A stretch of 64,000 nt of DNA from Irpex lacteus (Eukaryota; Basidiomycota; Agaricomycetes; Polyporales; Irpicaceae). A program made the translations under genes and the position numbers. Numbering within the stretch: position 1 is the stretch's first letter; every line of letters starts with the position of its first letter. Of the stretch, positions 1 to 12,666 are shown piece after piece. The notes under the pieces were generated by a model. The model had not been told where the DNA came from and searched no databases. It saw nothing but the letters and a program-made list of their open reading frames with translations. The stretch is from contig MQVO02000020.1 of the NCBI GenBank assembly GCA_001986395.2, positions 372,001-436,000 of the forward strand. Reading direction: 5' to 3'.

Positions 1-107
1 TCGCTGACTTCTTTGGGCGCCGTCTGCCGTGTACCCCAAAGCACGTTCGCTCTCTGCCGGTAATCGATCCGATCTCAATCTGAGATATTCCAGTTTGACG
101 ACGTACT

Positions 108-115
108 TATATATG
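108..115 (+). promoter_or_regulatory. TATA-like element of the inositol monophosphatase gene
   Basis: A TTATATAT run lies about 50 bases before the start codon at 163, followed by a pyrimidine-rich leader. This fits a core promoter, although the distance to the ATG is short. It is judged on sequence and position alone. Confidence 0.4.
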
Positions 116-162
116 ACGACCATGCCTCCCCCTACAGCTCATCTCCTTCTCCCCAAACCGCG

Positions 163-1455
163 ATGTCTACAACTGATCTTACTGCCACGGACCTCCAAGA
201 AATCCTTGGTTTCACTACTTCATTAGCGCGGAAGGCGGGTGACTTGATCCTTGCTGGTTCACAAGCAATTCTGCAGTCGGGAAACGTTGACGAGAAAAAG
301 AACTCGGTCGATCTTGTTACGGAGTATGACGTAAAGGTCGAGGAGTTGGTTAAGGGAGAGTTGGGCAAGAAGTACCCAACCTTTGACTTGTGAGTTCGTC
401 AATGTCAGTCCATGATTACATGTTCTGAACGCGTTACAATACAGCATTGGTGAAGAGTCGTATGCCGCCGGGCAGCGACCGCCGCTCAAGGACATCCCTA
501 CCTTCTGCGTGGACCCCATTGGTGAGTAATCATGTATAGATCGTTCTGCTCGCGAGTTGACCCGGACTTTGTCCATGTGTAGATGGTACAACCAACTTCG
601 TTCACGGCTTCCCTCATGTTTGTGTCTCGATCGGTCTTATATACCGCAAATCTCCGGTCCTCGGTGTTGTATACAACCCTTTTCTCGATCAGCTGTATAC
701 TGGGGTAAAGGGCCAAGGCGCATTTCTCACACAAAGAGGCCAAGGACCATTGAAGCTTCCCTTGGCTACACCCCGCCCATTGCCGTCGCTCTCACAGGCT
801 CTCCTCGGTAGGTCACTTTGCTTGTCGTTTGCCACTTTGCTTGACAAAGCGATATCACTGTAGGTGTTGAATGGGGTTCTGACCGCACTGCACATATCGT
901 CAAGCTCAAGGGAGAGGCATTCGCGCGTCTTGCTGGCAACCCGAAGGAAGGTGTTGAAGGCGGACGCATGGCCCATTCTTTACGTTCTTTGGGCAGTGCC
1001 GCACTCAACTTCTGCTTGGTAGCTCAGGGAGGCTTGGATATTTACTAGTAAGCATGCTGCATGCTGCCTCGCTTGACTGCATTTGATGAGAATCACTCCA
1101 CCAGCGAGATCGGATGCTGGTGAGTAAGAGGATAACATAGTATATCGCATACACATAACTGCTTGCAGGCCTTGGGATATTACTGCGGGCACAATCATTG
1201 CGCAAGAAGCTGGTGGTCTTGTCGCTGGCGGCCATGGAACTCCTTTGGACAACAACGTGAATGAGGAGATACTCACAGGGAGGAAGTATATCGTCATCCG
1301 AGCCATTGGTGCTACAAAGGTATAACAATATTCGCAATTTTGTTGATTGCTTATTCACACATCTTGCTTTGTAGGATGAGACGGGATTGCAAGCTCAGCA
1401 GCGACTTATCCGTGACTATTATGAGGTCGTTCCTGACTACGAACCCGCGAAGTAG
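163..1455 (+). CDS. Inositol monophosphatase family protein
   Basis: A Mg2+-dependent phosphatase that would release free myo-inositol from inositol monophosphates in the cytosol. Exon 1 (163-389) gives an N-terminal helix region and the metal-site motif ending VDLVTEYD. Exon 2 starts at 445 and gives IGEES. The exon 2/3 junction (521/583) rebuilds [21 protein letters not shown], split by a short intron inside the Asp codon of DGTTN; this is the signature of the IMPase superfamily. A later exon carries the second metal motif, read as [15 protein letters not shown] after the junction near 1169. The last exon ends in a stop at 1453-1455. The start is the first in-frame ATG. About 300 residues or slightly more, as usual for the family. 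A fungal QutG-type role cannot be excluded by sequence alone. Confidence 0.9.
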
Positions 1456-1579
1456 ATCAACATTTTCTATCGCTCCAAGACGGGACATGATGTAGAACAT
1501 AGAAGTATATCGTGATTAGACATCTCAATATATAGGATACTGTCACCAACAAGCCACAGCGTGAGGATTTAGTATATTT

Positions 1580-2850
1580 TCATGCGACGTTTGCAGGTGT
1601 AAGATATTCCATGATCAAGGTGACGGGCTGAGCGAAAGGAGGCAACACCTCTCCTCCGCCTAGGCCGGTCTTCATCCAACCATCCACAAGAATATTACCA
1701 CCGACCACCATCCAAACCATAGTCCAAAGCCAACCCGAGAACCCGCCGACCTTTCTATGCGTGACCTTCTCCCAATATCCTTCGGCAAGTACGCCCAAGC
1801 CCATGAGCATGAAAAACCCTCCTGTCTGGGTGAAGTTCGTTCCCGCACCCAGACCCCAGATCCCTAAGTCATGCAGTACGGCCGACCAAAAGAACGCACC
1901 AAGCACCAATCCTACTCGGCCCATAAGCAGCTTGAAAGGATAAGATAGAGAGACGTAGATATCTCGATTTAACTGATGCCAGCGTTTCCCCCAGTAATCT
2001 GTGAGTGAAGTGGCGAGCCAAGGTGATTGGGAAAGGGTCGGCCAGTCAGAGGGTTGTTGATTGAGACCAGGGATGAGGAGAGCAATGACTGTGGCGAAGT
2101 AGTATGTCATTTCGATTGCGTAGTAGAACACGGGACAATATGTGACCACGATGAATGATGAGAGGACATAGCGTTGCAAGGGAGGTAGAGTTGGGTTGAA
2201 GATGGACCCGCCGAAGGGAGTACCAACTCCTGCTGGGGCAAATGCACGAACAGTGTAGTTGAAGGCATCGTAAAGGAAGATAATTTTGATGAGCCTGAGG
2301 GTGGTGGCGTATAAGAACGCCTTTTTAGAGCTCGTCGGCCGCGTTTCGGGCGGGAAGTGCTTTGGCTGCATGCCCCAATTCCACCCAACACCACGGAAGT
2401 TGCACGCGAGATCAAGTGCGTCCAGAAAGACTGAGCCACTGGTTCTGATCCGAACAAGTGGTTTTCTGAGGGATGCCCATATTACAAGTCGCATGGCCAC
2501 AGTGGTCATTCCTAGCTAAATGGTCCAGATATTGTGCATTAGTAATGTGTGTAAACTGCTGCTGCGGTACGTACACAATGCCCGAAATTTTGAAACTTTT
2601 GGTTCTGGTTTCCAGCTGCCACGTCATACTGTGTAAAAGCTCTGAAAGCCAAGATCAATCCGAGTGGAAGGAGTGAGAGCCTGAATTGCAGAGTATCGGG
2701 TTTTATGGCCAAGACAGCCATAATGTAATGGATGAGATATACGGGGAGTAAACCACGGAGCGCAAGTGCAGGTGTTATAGGCACTCTGTCGTCTGGCGAA
2801 GGCATAAACCCGAGCTCTGCAATCCATCCCGTGCATGAAAAGCTCGCCAT
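1580..2850 (-). CDS. Wax synthase domain protein (MBOAT-like acyltransferase)
   Basis: A multi-pass membrane protein of about 403 residues, of the type that transfers acyl groups to alcohols or secondary metabolites. Two exons are supported: 2571-2850 and 1580-2511. The intron has donor GTACCG and acceptor GCTAG, and joining across it keeps the frame. Family marks are SLTDYWGKRWHQLNRDIYV followed by the conserved His in FFWSAVLHDLG; these are the WGRRWH and active-site His regions of plant and fungal wax-synthase domain proteins. Several hydrophobic segments flank them. The ATG at 2850 is the first in that frame, because the codons before it are non-ATG. Substrate unknown. Fungal relatives include acetyltransferases of sesquiterpene and trichothecene pathways, but no terpene genes lie beside it here. 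Confidence 0.8.
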
Positions 2851-3582
2851 CACTGACACGCTCCTGCATGTGGTGGGGTGATCAACCCCGTAGTCATAGT
2901 CATAATCTGTACGTGTGCTGACCTTGCCTGCTCAAAAGTTTTGGTTCTTGTTCAATGTGGAGGTTGAAGACCAAGCCCTCGTCCAATATCGACGTCAATA
3001 TGGGCGCCGTTGTACCTGTCATCAAGAATGGCGAGCAATATCTAGATCTAGGACTTTCCTTCATTCAGGAACGCTATAACATTTCAGACACTCGATGAGC
3101 AGATAGAAATATGAGCGGTCTTGTCTTTATGTGCATGTATGGGTCTTGTTGCTCGAATCGGGGCATCGAACAGCTTGTGGCGGTATGCTGCCAAACTTGA
3201 ATTTCTCGAGACGGCGCTTTGCCGGCCTCGATCGATCTCCAGCGGCAGAGATCCGGCATCCGAATTATCGTTGCCTCATTGGGAAATGGGCAGATATGGC
3301 ACTGACTTCGGGATCGAAATTTAACGAAATGGTCGCTGGTTCATGGCTGAGGGTGTATATCGGTATCGTTAAAGGAACGAATCTCACGGTTGAACTCATA
3401 TGCAGCACTTTGTCACCTCTGAATATGATCTTTGTCCTCACAATCACTAGTAATTTACACATGCCGGTAATGAAAGGTAGACAGCCGTCACGGTATGCAT
3501 GCTCGCGATAAGAGAACGCCGATACATAGAGAGTGTGTCTATTGATCAATAAAGACTCCAGAAAATGGGACATGAAGTGCAT
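2851..3582. other. Intergenic stretch, no supported gene
   Basis: Between the 5' end of the acyltransferase and the 3' end of the next minus-strand gene. Only short open frames without splice or motif support are seen. It should hold the acyltransferase promoter. Confidence 0.5.
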
Positions 3583-4615
3583 TCAGAGGACGACAACCGC
3601 ACCCAAGATGATACTTCCCACAATAACGATGGAGCCAGTCAGCGTGAATGCTGATTCGCCTCTAAGGCTGTGAGCGGCGTTTGGGGTATGCAAAGGAGCG
3701 GTCGTCACTGATACTACTGCGGCGTTCTGGCTGTATATATTATTAGATCATGTCAGAATGTGTTTTAAGCCTATATGCATGACACACTGACGTTTGAGGC
3801 GGCGATCCGGCCGTCGGTGAACTGGAACCTGTCGGATTGGTTGCACCAGGGAGAAGATCGTGAACAATTGGTGCAACCTTGTCTTGAACTATGCAAGACG
3901 TAGTAAGCAAACTAGTACTGAAAGAATATCGGCGAGATGCTCATACTTGCTGTAGGTAACGCATCCACCACCGCACTGACGATACCGTCGATGTTGATGC
4001 GTTTCTCAACCTCCATGTCTTGACGAGCGTTGAGAAGTGAGCGCCTCGCCGGCCCAGCCGAAACGGCAGCTGCAGCTGGCGCAGTGACCATGAACGGTGA
4101 ACCAGGAAGACGGATGCCCGCTGGATCATGCGGGTTCACAACCGCCAAACTTGGGAAAGGTCCAGCGAGGCTGAGACTACGGATCGTCGGCATGCCTGTG
4201 GGACCTGGGCCACTGGAAAGAGGAGTTCCGGGGATGGTGAGTATTGGAGCAGCTGAATTGGAGGCTGACGCTGGATATTGCGTGACTAGGACACCGACAT
4301 TATGGTCTGTAGGTGTAGCCTGGGGGTCCACCAGCCCCCCAATGAGAGACTCAACGACAGGAAGTGCGTCAGACACTGGGTTGCAAGGTGTCATCAGTGT
4401 CAGCTTGATAGGCTAATAATGCAGATAAAAATGCCTACGTATTTCGCCCAGATCATCTAAGACTAAGAAAACAGTAAGTTAGAACTATAGGTGCAAATGT
4501 GATATTGGTACATACAATCTCGGTTCTCGACCTCGGTTGGACCTCGGTTGGGGAGCACCGCTCCATTTGCTGTAGCAGTCAAGAAAAGACAAGGGATAAT
4601 AAACGTGAAAATCAT
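3583..4615 (-). CDS. Small secreted Ala/Pro/Ser-rich protein, possible GPI anchor
   Basis: No known family recognised. The ATG at 4615 opens a signal peptide (MIFTFIIPCLFLTATANG). Splicing removes an intron after the Asp codon at about 4562, a short second exon follows, and the third exon begins just before LSDALPVVESLIGGL. A middle part rich in Pro, Ser and Ala contains a dibasic RR site and then VEKRINIDGIVSAVVDAL. Two further introns lead to a Ser/Thr/Pro stretch and a C-terminal hydrophobic tail ending in ILGAVVVL. Signal peptide plus hydrophobic tail suggests a GPI-anchored cell-surface protein. The VEKR motif could be a Kex2-type site. Function unknown. The exon chain is my reconstruction by phase and splice sites. 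Confidence 0.6.
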
Positions 4616-4744
4616 GATACACGAAGGTTTAAAGACGATCAACGTCGGCAGGATAAGACGAAACAAAAAGTGGCAGGCAGACCAAGCTGCGAAACGAAGA
4701 GAAGCGCGCTGAAAACGACAAAACAAGACTTGCGAGAAGCCCAC

Positions 4745-4752
4745 TTATATAT
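4745..4752 (-). promoter_or_regulatory. TATA-like element for the secreted protein gene
   Basis: Read on the minus strand the run is ATATATAA, about 130 bases before the ATG at 4615. Spacing and orientation fit a core promoter. Confidence 0.4.
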
Positions 4753-5981
4753 GAGACTGCTCGAGCATCACAGCAAAGCGATACGCCCACTGAGCAAACA
4801 AAGAGGTACGAAACCATCATCTTTGTTTTTCGTCGAACACAGCCTTGCTAACCTACACAGATGTCAGGACCAGAACGCTCGGTGACGGTTTCTCGAGAAG
4901 AGCATACCATCGAACCGGACGGGGGAGCAGAGAGCGACCCTGTTAACTTAGGTACAAAATCTGCTCTCATGAGAAGCACTAGGGTTTGCAGCTGAGAAGG
5001 TGCTCTCTTTGATGCGCTCATTTCAACTTTGACACCGGGGCAAGCTGTGAGACTTGCGATGTCAGATTTTGAGCTCGGGGAGTATAGTACCGGTAATAAC
5101 TGTCGCCGTTGCCTTGCGATCATGGATGTCAGTATACAGAGCAGATTGAAAATGTTTGGTGAAGGGGGCGATTCTCTGATAGGCTGCGGGTGAAGTGACT
5201 TGAAGTCACGACAGTTACGGTAGGTTACGGTCAAGCAATTGCAAGTAAGCGCCTTGATTGTTATGTTGGACTGTGACCATCGTGTCAGTGATGCCCTGGC
5301 TACTTGTACGCTTTCAGCTCTGAGTTCGCTTTCAATCGCTCTTTCGCTCGATGGGCTGCTAGGAGACTCTTTCTTGCTCACTCCCACACATTCTACGCTG
5401 CGGAGATATCAAATTTATCAAATCTTCCAATCAGCTCCCAATCCGTCAGAAGCATCTCAGAGTGCCAGTGTACTGAAAGAGGCGCGTTTCTTGGCGGCAG
5501 TCTGAGTTTCTACTACGTATGTGTCCTACTGTTAAACGTTCCTTCACGGCTACAAACGTTCATGTCTGCCGACAGTGAATTTTCAAGAACTTCGTCTCTA
5601 TGGCTTGCGAAGTGTTACCAAGGCTCTAGCACAGACACTGGCATATCCTCAGATCCTGCCATTCAACGTCTACCGTGCAAGTAATATAGGTTAGCGCAAT
5701 ATGTCACAATCGAAAGCCTATTCATTGATTTAAGTATACCCGTCCTTTGGAAGATTGCTGTGAACTCCCGGGGACCCGGTCAAATTCGTATGAGTCTGAG
5801 AAAACGCAGAGCAAGGGAGATCGTCGCTGTGGCATCTAGGAGCATCGTATAGCCAAGTCGGTCCGCAGGTACTGTAATTCGTGACCCCCTTTCGAGACCC
5901 TTGCTGATTCACCTTCGCGCCGTAGTCCGCTGAATCAGATCTTCGTCGGACTCTGAGCGACCGGGGTCGACCCTATCTGGC

Positions 5982-5995
5982 TGCGGGGCCCCGCA
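5982..5995. promoter_or_regulatory. Perfect 14-bp palindrome with two CreA/Mig1-like cores
   Basis: The palindrome TGCGGGGCCCCGCA holds GCGGGG on one strand and its mirror on the other. Each half fits the SYGGRG consensus of the carbon repressor CreA/Mig1. It lies about 650 bases before the ATG of a hexose transporter. Known biology makes such genes glucose-repressed in fungi; that this site is bound is inference. Confidence 0.3.
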
Positions 5996-6645
5996 TAACA
6001 TACGCACATGCGTTGTACTGCAAACTGAGGCTACATGTGCAGGCAAAACCTATATGCTCCCCGAAGGGCCTTCTGCTTATATTCTCACGTGCCATCACGG
6101 GCTTCATACCCATGGCCTCTTGAGCGGTCTCAATGCTATTTTCGCGATTTTGAGCGACAGTCAGTTACTCCGCAGGAGAACAGCGTATGCTCTTCCACAG
6201 CTGTGATGCAGATAGTTGTGGTAAGCCGTTAGATCGACGTCACATTTGGTCGGTGCACTCATTACCTCTTGCCCGTAGTTGCTGCCCCTTCAAAGTATGA
6301 TGTCACCATCAAAACATAGTCAATCATTTGCGTGTGCGCTTATGCTCTCGCGCGGGTCCATCAGACACGCCGCCCTCTTCCAGCGAATCGTCACCGGCCT
6401 TCTGCTCACTTCTTACGTTTAGTTACCTCGCGGACCGTCGTAATGTATGTCGGCGGGCCGTATACTTTAGGGTACCAAGGTCATATGTCTCCACAACGCC
6501 CATGGCTGCCATATGCCCGGGAGAGCCGCTAAAGAAGTTCTGCAATTCACTCCACGGTCGGGTGCTCCTGTGAAACTACTTAATGGGAAGGGAGGGCTTC
6601 TCTTCCCAAGGCCTGTCCTTCTTCGCGACATTACCTTCTACCACC

Positions 6646-8738
6646 ATGGCGCACGCCAACCTGAAGGTCATCTTGCTAGCCGTGTTCATTGCGTTCGGTA
6701 AGTACACATACTGGTGCGTTATCGTATTTACGGCTGACTGTTGTCATCGTTTACAGGAGGTAAGCATCTATCATGTACCACACAGTGGCACAAATGAGTA
6801 ATTTCTGTACGGTGTAGGCTTTCTCTTCGGATATGATATAGGAGTCATCTCAGTACGTTTCCGCCTCTAACTTTAGCACCGACCGATCGCCTAACTCCAC
6901 CCACCAGGGATGTCTCATTATGCCTGACTTCCAGCGTCGTTTCGGGGAGATAGGCTCTGACGGTCAGCCGTTCTTGAGCTCCTCGCGGCAGTCTATAATC
7001 ACATCTCTGCTATCTGCTGGGTAAGACACTCGCGGCAAGAAGGGTTTCACTCTGAGCTGACTTAATTCTAGGACATTTGTGGGTGCACTAGCCCAAGCCT
7101 TCACGTCCGACAGTATGGGACGTCGAGGATCGATCTTGCTGTGGTCTGGAATCTTTACGATTGGCACAGCTATTCAGACCGGCACAACGACATCTTTAGC
7201 TCAGATCACTGTTGGTCGATTTATTGCTGGATTGGGCGTGGGGGCATTATCAGGTGCGTATTCGTGTCTAATTTACAGGGTAATGGCTGACAACATTTGT
7301 AGCCATCGTACCACTGTATAACGGTGAGACTGCCCCCAAGGCACTTCGTGGGATGTTGCTCGTCCTCTATCAACTACAAATTATCTTTGGGTAAGTCTAG
7401 TCGGTTCAGTATAGCAATCCATAATCTCATAGCCTGCATTTAGAATCTTTTTGTCATATCTCATCGACTTGGGTACCCACACCCTCGAGGGTTCCGCATC
7501 ATGGCGTATCCCAGTCGGTTTGCAAATGCTATGGGGACTTATACTTCTGTCAGGTATCTTCTTCCTACCGGAGTCTCCGTGAGTATCAATAGGCGTATCC
7601 TGTAGCTCTTGGACTGATTTGATTCTAGGCGTCATCTCCTCGGTGTCGGAAAAGAGGCAGAAGCTCGCAGAGTAGTCGCTATGTTGAACAGTGTCCCTGA
7701 AACCGACCTACTGGTGCTTGAAGTTATCGAGGAGCTGGAGTTTGGCATCAAGGCGGAAAACGAAGGCGGCAAGGCGACCTGGGCAGAATGTTTCTCTACA
7801 AGGAACGCTCTTTGGAAGAGAACTATCAACGGCATGATGCTCCAATTCATTCAACAACTTAACGGACAGAACTTCTACTACTACTATGGCGATACTTTCT
7901 TTGCCAGTGCTGGAACAGAGTACGTGTTGTTGGTCAAGGAGTCGGCTTCTGGTAACGTATTAATATTCCTGCAGGCTCAGCCCATACGTCATTCAAACCA
8001 TCCTCGGAGGCGTATCAGTTGCTGGAACTATCCCCGCATTGTACTTCATTGAAAGCTTGGGCCGACGCAACTCCCTTCTCATCGGATCAGTCCTTGAGGC
8101 CATCTGTTCTTTGATCGCTGGCCTTGTTGGTCACTTCACTTTGGCACCGCCCGGTACCCCCGTGGATCAGCTAACGCACACAAATAAGCAAGGCGGCGAC
8201 GTCCTGATCGCATTCGCCGTTTTGCACGTGTTCTCGTTCTCCATGTTCTGGGGACCCACGCCATGGTATGTACCAGCAATCGATACGAAAATACGCCTTC
8301 CTAATCTATTACTTGTATAGGGTATATCTCGGAGAGAGCTTCCCGCTTCGGGTGCGACCTAAGGGTATTGCTCTTGGCAGTGCAACGAGTAAGTAACTCA
8401 CAATTCTCATACGTTGAATTGCGTTAATCATGAACTCTCAAGATTGGCTCTGGAACTTCCTGCTCTCGTTCTTTTCGCCTCGCATTGCAAGCGACATCGG
8501 CCCCCTTATCCTGCTGATATTCTTCGGCATGCTCACCTTCGGCTTCTTCTACGTGTGGCTCTTTATCCCTGAGACCAAGGGTCTTAGTCTCGAGGAAGTC
8601 GACGAGATGTACCGTGCTAATATCCGACCATGGGAGTCAGCCGGCTGGAGACCCAGTGAGAAGGCTGTTCATGAGCAGCCGGCAGAGTCAATACGGGAAG
8701 TGGTTGAAGATAAGGAGGATAAGGAAAGCAACTCATGA
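6646..8738 (+). CDS. Hexose transporter, major facilitator superfamily
   Basis: A plasma-membrane sugar permease with 12 predicted helices. The start is ATG in a good context (CCACCATGG). Exon 1 is short and ends in AVFIAFG; the next exons give GFLFGYDIGVIS. Family signatures follow in order: DSMGRRGS after helix 2, GRFIAGLGVGALS, the PLYNGETAPKALRG motif, FLPESPRHL after helix 6, FIQQLNGQNFYYYYG in helix 7, ESLGRRNS, WVYLGESFPLRVRPKG, and FIPETKGLSLEEVDEMY at the end. QLNG in helix 7 is typical of glucose/hexose carriers. The tail after the last helix is short (about 45 residues), which argues against an Snf3-type sensor. Introns are about 50-70 nt. Exact substrate cannot be told. Confidence 0.92.
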
Positions 8739-8993
8739 TAACATTCTGCTAAATCCTTGTCTTTGACTGTTGCTTTCTACGCGTTTCGTTTCGTGCTCTT
8801 TTCTAACGCAACTTCCATCACGTGTTTTCGTATCGCAGTACTACACAATACCCTGGCTTCGTAACTCAGCCTATCTGTACCAATATCATTCGATTCGTTG
8901 AAATTATTGTATTCAATTGTCCCTAACTCTGGGATATCTCGACGTAGTTCGTGCGAGCGTGATGTGTGGACCGACAACCTGACTATGCTACGT

Positions 8994-11900
8994 CTACGCA
9001 AGAGTGACAGTCGCAGAGCCCGATTGGAATGGGATCACCCACGCCCCAGCGTCCTGATTCAAACTACCAGTGGGCTTCAACAGCTTCACGCCAGAAACGG
9101 TAGCAGTCTGTGTTATGACCAAACGACCATTTGGAGCGGACGCGGCACTTGTCGCACCCTCTGGTGCCGCAGTAACGGTCAGTGTCACCTTATGAGTGGC
9201 AGAGTCGTATTCCACAGCAGAGAACGAGCCGGCATCGAGCGAAAATAGCTGTCCCAGCGGTGCAATAAAAACTCTGCGACGGAGCGTGTCCCGAACCTGG
9301 ACTTTGACTGTCGGGGAAGTTGATACGACGTTGCCGCCAAGAGCCTGCCAGCCAAAATCGGGATGGTTGATAATGAAGGTACCAATGCCGAGAGAGTGGC
9401 CGACGAAGTTGGGACCATAGTCGCCGGAGTAGCCATCCCACTTCAACGTATCCGCGAAGGAGTGGAAGGATGCAGCTGCAAAGCCGCCTTGATCGATGTT
9501 GGATGTTGGGCCGCTTACTCCGGCATAACCAACGCGTAGGAGATAGTAGTCGGTAGGGTTTGACTGGAATTGTGATATCAGAGGAAGGGCATTGAGACCA
9601 CTGCCATAGTGATGAATCTGTCTCTCGATGCGCTGCAGCTTGCCGCCGTAAATGTTGTCCCTAGAGAATCAATGAAATTCAATGAGGAGACGCGGGATGT
9701 TGAGCTTAGGATGCACGCATACCAGTACCGCCTCGCATTGCCGTTATAGCCCCAGTGAGGAATAGCAGGCTGGTACGCAATGATCGAGTTGATGACATTC
9801 TGTGCCGTGGTGCTATCGTTAAAATATTCGGCCCAAGCGTAGACTCCCTCCTGACCAGTGGAATCCCAAGCCATTTCCGATCCGAAGCTAACCAGAATGA
9901 TTAGGTTGACATAATAATCAGTTCTCCAGTACTCACGGGAAACGTTCTCCTGCCCATGCGCTCGCACGAGATCTCATCTTGCTCTCGACAAGAGACGCGT
10001 TTGCTGTGAGCCCCTCGCGCTTCAGATCGTCTAAGAGGAAGCGAATGACTGTCTCATCCATGAGTCCATCATCGGCGTATCCCACATTGTTTTGCGTCAT
10101 GCGGTTCACAGTCAAGACCGCCTGGTTGATATACCACTGCCACGTATGCGTCTTCGTGAGCGCAGGGTAGTTTCGTGCTACGCGGTATAACGCCCAGTAC
10201 GCAGCCTGGTGGGAAGATTAGCATAGAGAATCAGTAGCGTAGTTATAGTACTCACTGTCACATGCACGTAATCGTATGCGCGAGATGTATCATAGGAATC
10301 AGCTTGGTCCCACGACCACCAGTTTCCCCAGTCGATACTGGACGGGTACCTGTAGTTCGGCACTAGAGAAGGCTGGTAGAAATACACAGACTGTACGACA
10401 CTCAGTATCAACTAGAGAGAGTGAGTGTTGAAAACTTGCCTTCTTGACGCTTCCTAAAGAAACGTTTCAGTGCATGATCAGAATAACCATGAGTGAGAAC
10501 ATACCGTCACTGTTCTGTATTGAGCCCCATAGGGTCTGACTAATGAATTGCTCCAATTTCGTGACCTCTGCTGCTGAGGGCTGCGCATACTGCTTCATGG
10601 TAGCAGCCAGCCAAGAACCAGCGCCAGCTTCGTCGCTCAAGCCAGGAATCCATGCTCTGGGATCGTCTTTGACGACGGCATTTACCTCACGGTCATATGA
10701 GATAACAGAGGGCGAACGATGGAAGGGATCGGAGGAGTCGTCGAACCACTGAGATGTCGTGAGGAAATTTCCGAGGTCAGAGATAACTGTTGTAGCAGAT
10801 TTCGTGACGTAGTAATGGACCGTCTGGACAGTCCCATCGGCATATGTAATGGTCAACCTTGAGCAACCCCATGTATGAGCGGTCACATCGTATCCAACCC
10901 ACGCATTGGACTTGGGGTCAGAGTTGGGGCTAAGCGAAAGTGCGCCTGAGGGCGAGACGGATGTAGACTGTACGGCGGAGTTGTAGCTGAGGAAGAGCTT
11001 GGCGGTCTGGTCCGTCGACACGATGTAGCCAGGAAGTCCAACGGCGACAGGCCGCTGAGAGCTTTGTAAAGTACTCTCGATGCCTCGGATAGATGGAGCC
11101 AGAAGGAACTGCAATCCGTATGTGCGAGTTTGGCCCGGGGAGAGAGTGAAGGATGTGGGAGCATTCCAAGGAGTGACGCTCGCCCATTCGTTCTGTGCGT
11201 AAGCGAGTGTGTGGAACTGCCACTCGTACAAACCTTCGAAGGTTTGGGACTGATATCCGGTCTGTGTACTTGTGTCTTCAGGCAGGAAGCGCCAACCCTC
11301 GAGGGGAGACTTGCCTGCCGGCACAACCACCAGCGGAGGGAGCGTGCCCAGTAAAGGGGTGACTTGTACATAACCTGCATCTTGCCCAATATATGGATCG
11401 AACAGACTGCAGAGATTGTTGGTGTCTGCGGCGTTTCGGTCTGTGAAGATCTAGAGGGTTCACTCAAGTTAGACATTGACGAACGCGTTCCATACAAATA
11501 GGAACTCACGTTGTTGAACTCCAGAGGCGCACCAAGAGAACCGATTTCGATCGAGACATTCTTCGTGTTCTTCACGTCAAACAGCAGTTGAAGCGTGCCA
11601 TTACTAAGGACCCATCGACGAGTAATGCTGAGTGGGGAGTTCGATGGTAAGGTAGGTGTCAAGTCGGCCGCCGCCAACGTACTTCCAGAGGCAGAGAGGG
11701 TATTGACTGGACGCCGTGCCGTGGACGAATCTCCAGAGATCCACGAGGAAGAACCGGCCGGGCGTGCTCTGAATGTGATATCGCCAAGATGATAGTTCCC
11801 GTTGTACTGGCGCTGAGTCATCTTATCAGAAGGGATGAAGTCAAAGTTAGAGGGGCTATTTTTCGGTTTCAAGGAGTACAATGTCTGCGAGTCCTTCACG

Positions 11901-12025
11901 AGCTGGATCGTGAATTGCGACGTGCTCAACGAGATAAAACCATCACTAAGTCCCAACGTCGGTGTCTGGCCGAATACAGAGACACAGTGTAAGGCCGCCA
12001 ATGACAGCCATACGAAGAGTTTCAT
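8994..12025 (-). CDS. Secreted DUF5695-type six-hairpin protein (putative glycoside hydrolase)
   Basis: A large secreted protein of roughly 850-900 residues. The first ATG (12025) opens a signal peptide ending near VFGQ. Exon 1 (11510-12025) shows GFISLSTSQFTIQLVKDSQTLYSLKP and FDFIPSDKMTQRQYNGNYHLGD. After an intron the protein continues with IFTDRN and a long beta-rich part, then a helical part with DWGNWWSWDQADSYDTSRAY, VGYADDGLMDET, EMAWDSTGQEGVYAW and IPHWGYNGNARRYW. The order beta domain then Trp/Asp-rich helical domain matches what I recall of DUF5695 proteins, related to six-hairpin glycosidases. At least five introns. It would act outside the cell on a polysaccharide; substrate unknown. 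The assignment is from motif memory, not a search. Confidence 0.7.
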
Positions 12026-12666
12026 GACCTGGTCTCGCGGTGTTATCAGTCACTGAGGGGAATCAATCAACTCTTTGAGACTTACGACACGATACGTCAA
12101 TGCCTGTAGGTACACCGATTCGTCTTGCTGAAGATCGTTGAGCGGCGCACTGCATTCTCGAAAGGCTGCTGAAGAGTACATTATATGCATGCCGCTTTGC
12201 GACAAGAAGTTCGTTGTGAGCTTCGCGAAGCGAGAGCGGCCCGCTGGATAGATCTACGCCATGTGCTCTCTAGGTCATACTGTTGGCATGAGACTCTGGT
12301 CTACTCTGGTGCTTTCTCTGGCCGATATTACGCATCAACCTGCCCATGACAGAGGACGTCATCAAGCGTATGGAAGCTTATCTTTTGTGTAGACTGGTAG
12401 TAGCATGACTGGTCTGCGGCAATGATGACCGCACCCGGGGCGAGGATACGCGTGCTCAACCTTCTGCTCATTACCTTGGGTGAATGTTTGCGATGTCTCT
12501 GAGCCCTGATAGATATGCCGACGGGGTGAAGGTTCATTTGTACCCGTCGAGAACTGTCTGAGTAAAGTACAACTGTACCAGAGATGCAACTTGAAGTATC
12601 TTCGGAACAAGTCGATTCAGTATCGGAGTAACATAGGAGGAGGTCGTCAGCACATACGTTATCACA
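12026..12666. other. Intergenic stretch between the DUF5695 gene and ASK1
   Basis: The minus-strand sequence just before 12025 has intron-like signals, so a 5' leader intron is possible, and an AT-rich CATATAATG element lies near 12180-12190. The rest near 12300-12660 is the 3' flank of ASK1. No further gene supported. Confidence 0.4.

Larger units (their letters stand above)
4616..6645. other. Two-kilobase intergenic region upstream of the hexose transporter
   Basis: No convincing gene. At 4861 a plus-strand ATG follows an intron-like segment (4806-4860, GTACGA..TACACAG) and opens an acidic 44-codon frame. The same frame stays open again for about 60 codons after one TGA near 4994, so a small or decayed gene is possible. 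The minus-strand frame across 4848-5387 lacks an early ATG and looks like chance. The right half is the likely transporter promoter and includes the GC palindrome described separately. Confidence 0.35.

Noticed and set aside
4848..5387. Minus-strand frame of 179 codons
   Set aside because: It begins with GTG, the first ATG is far inside, and composition is like random DNA; it is antisense to a possible short plus frame.
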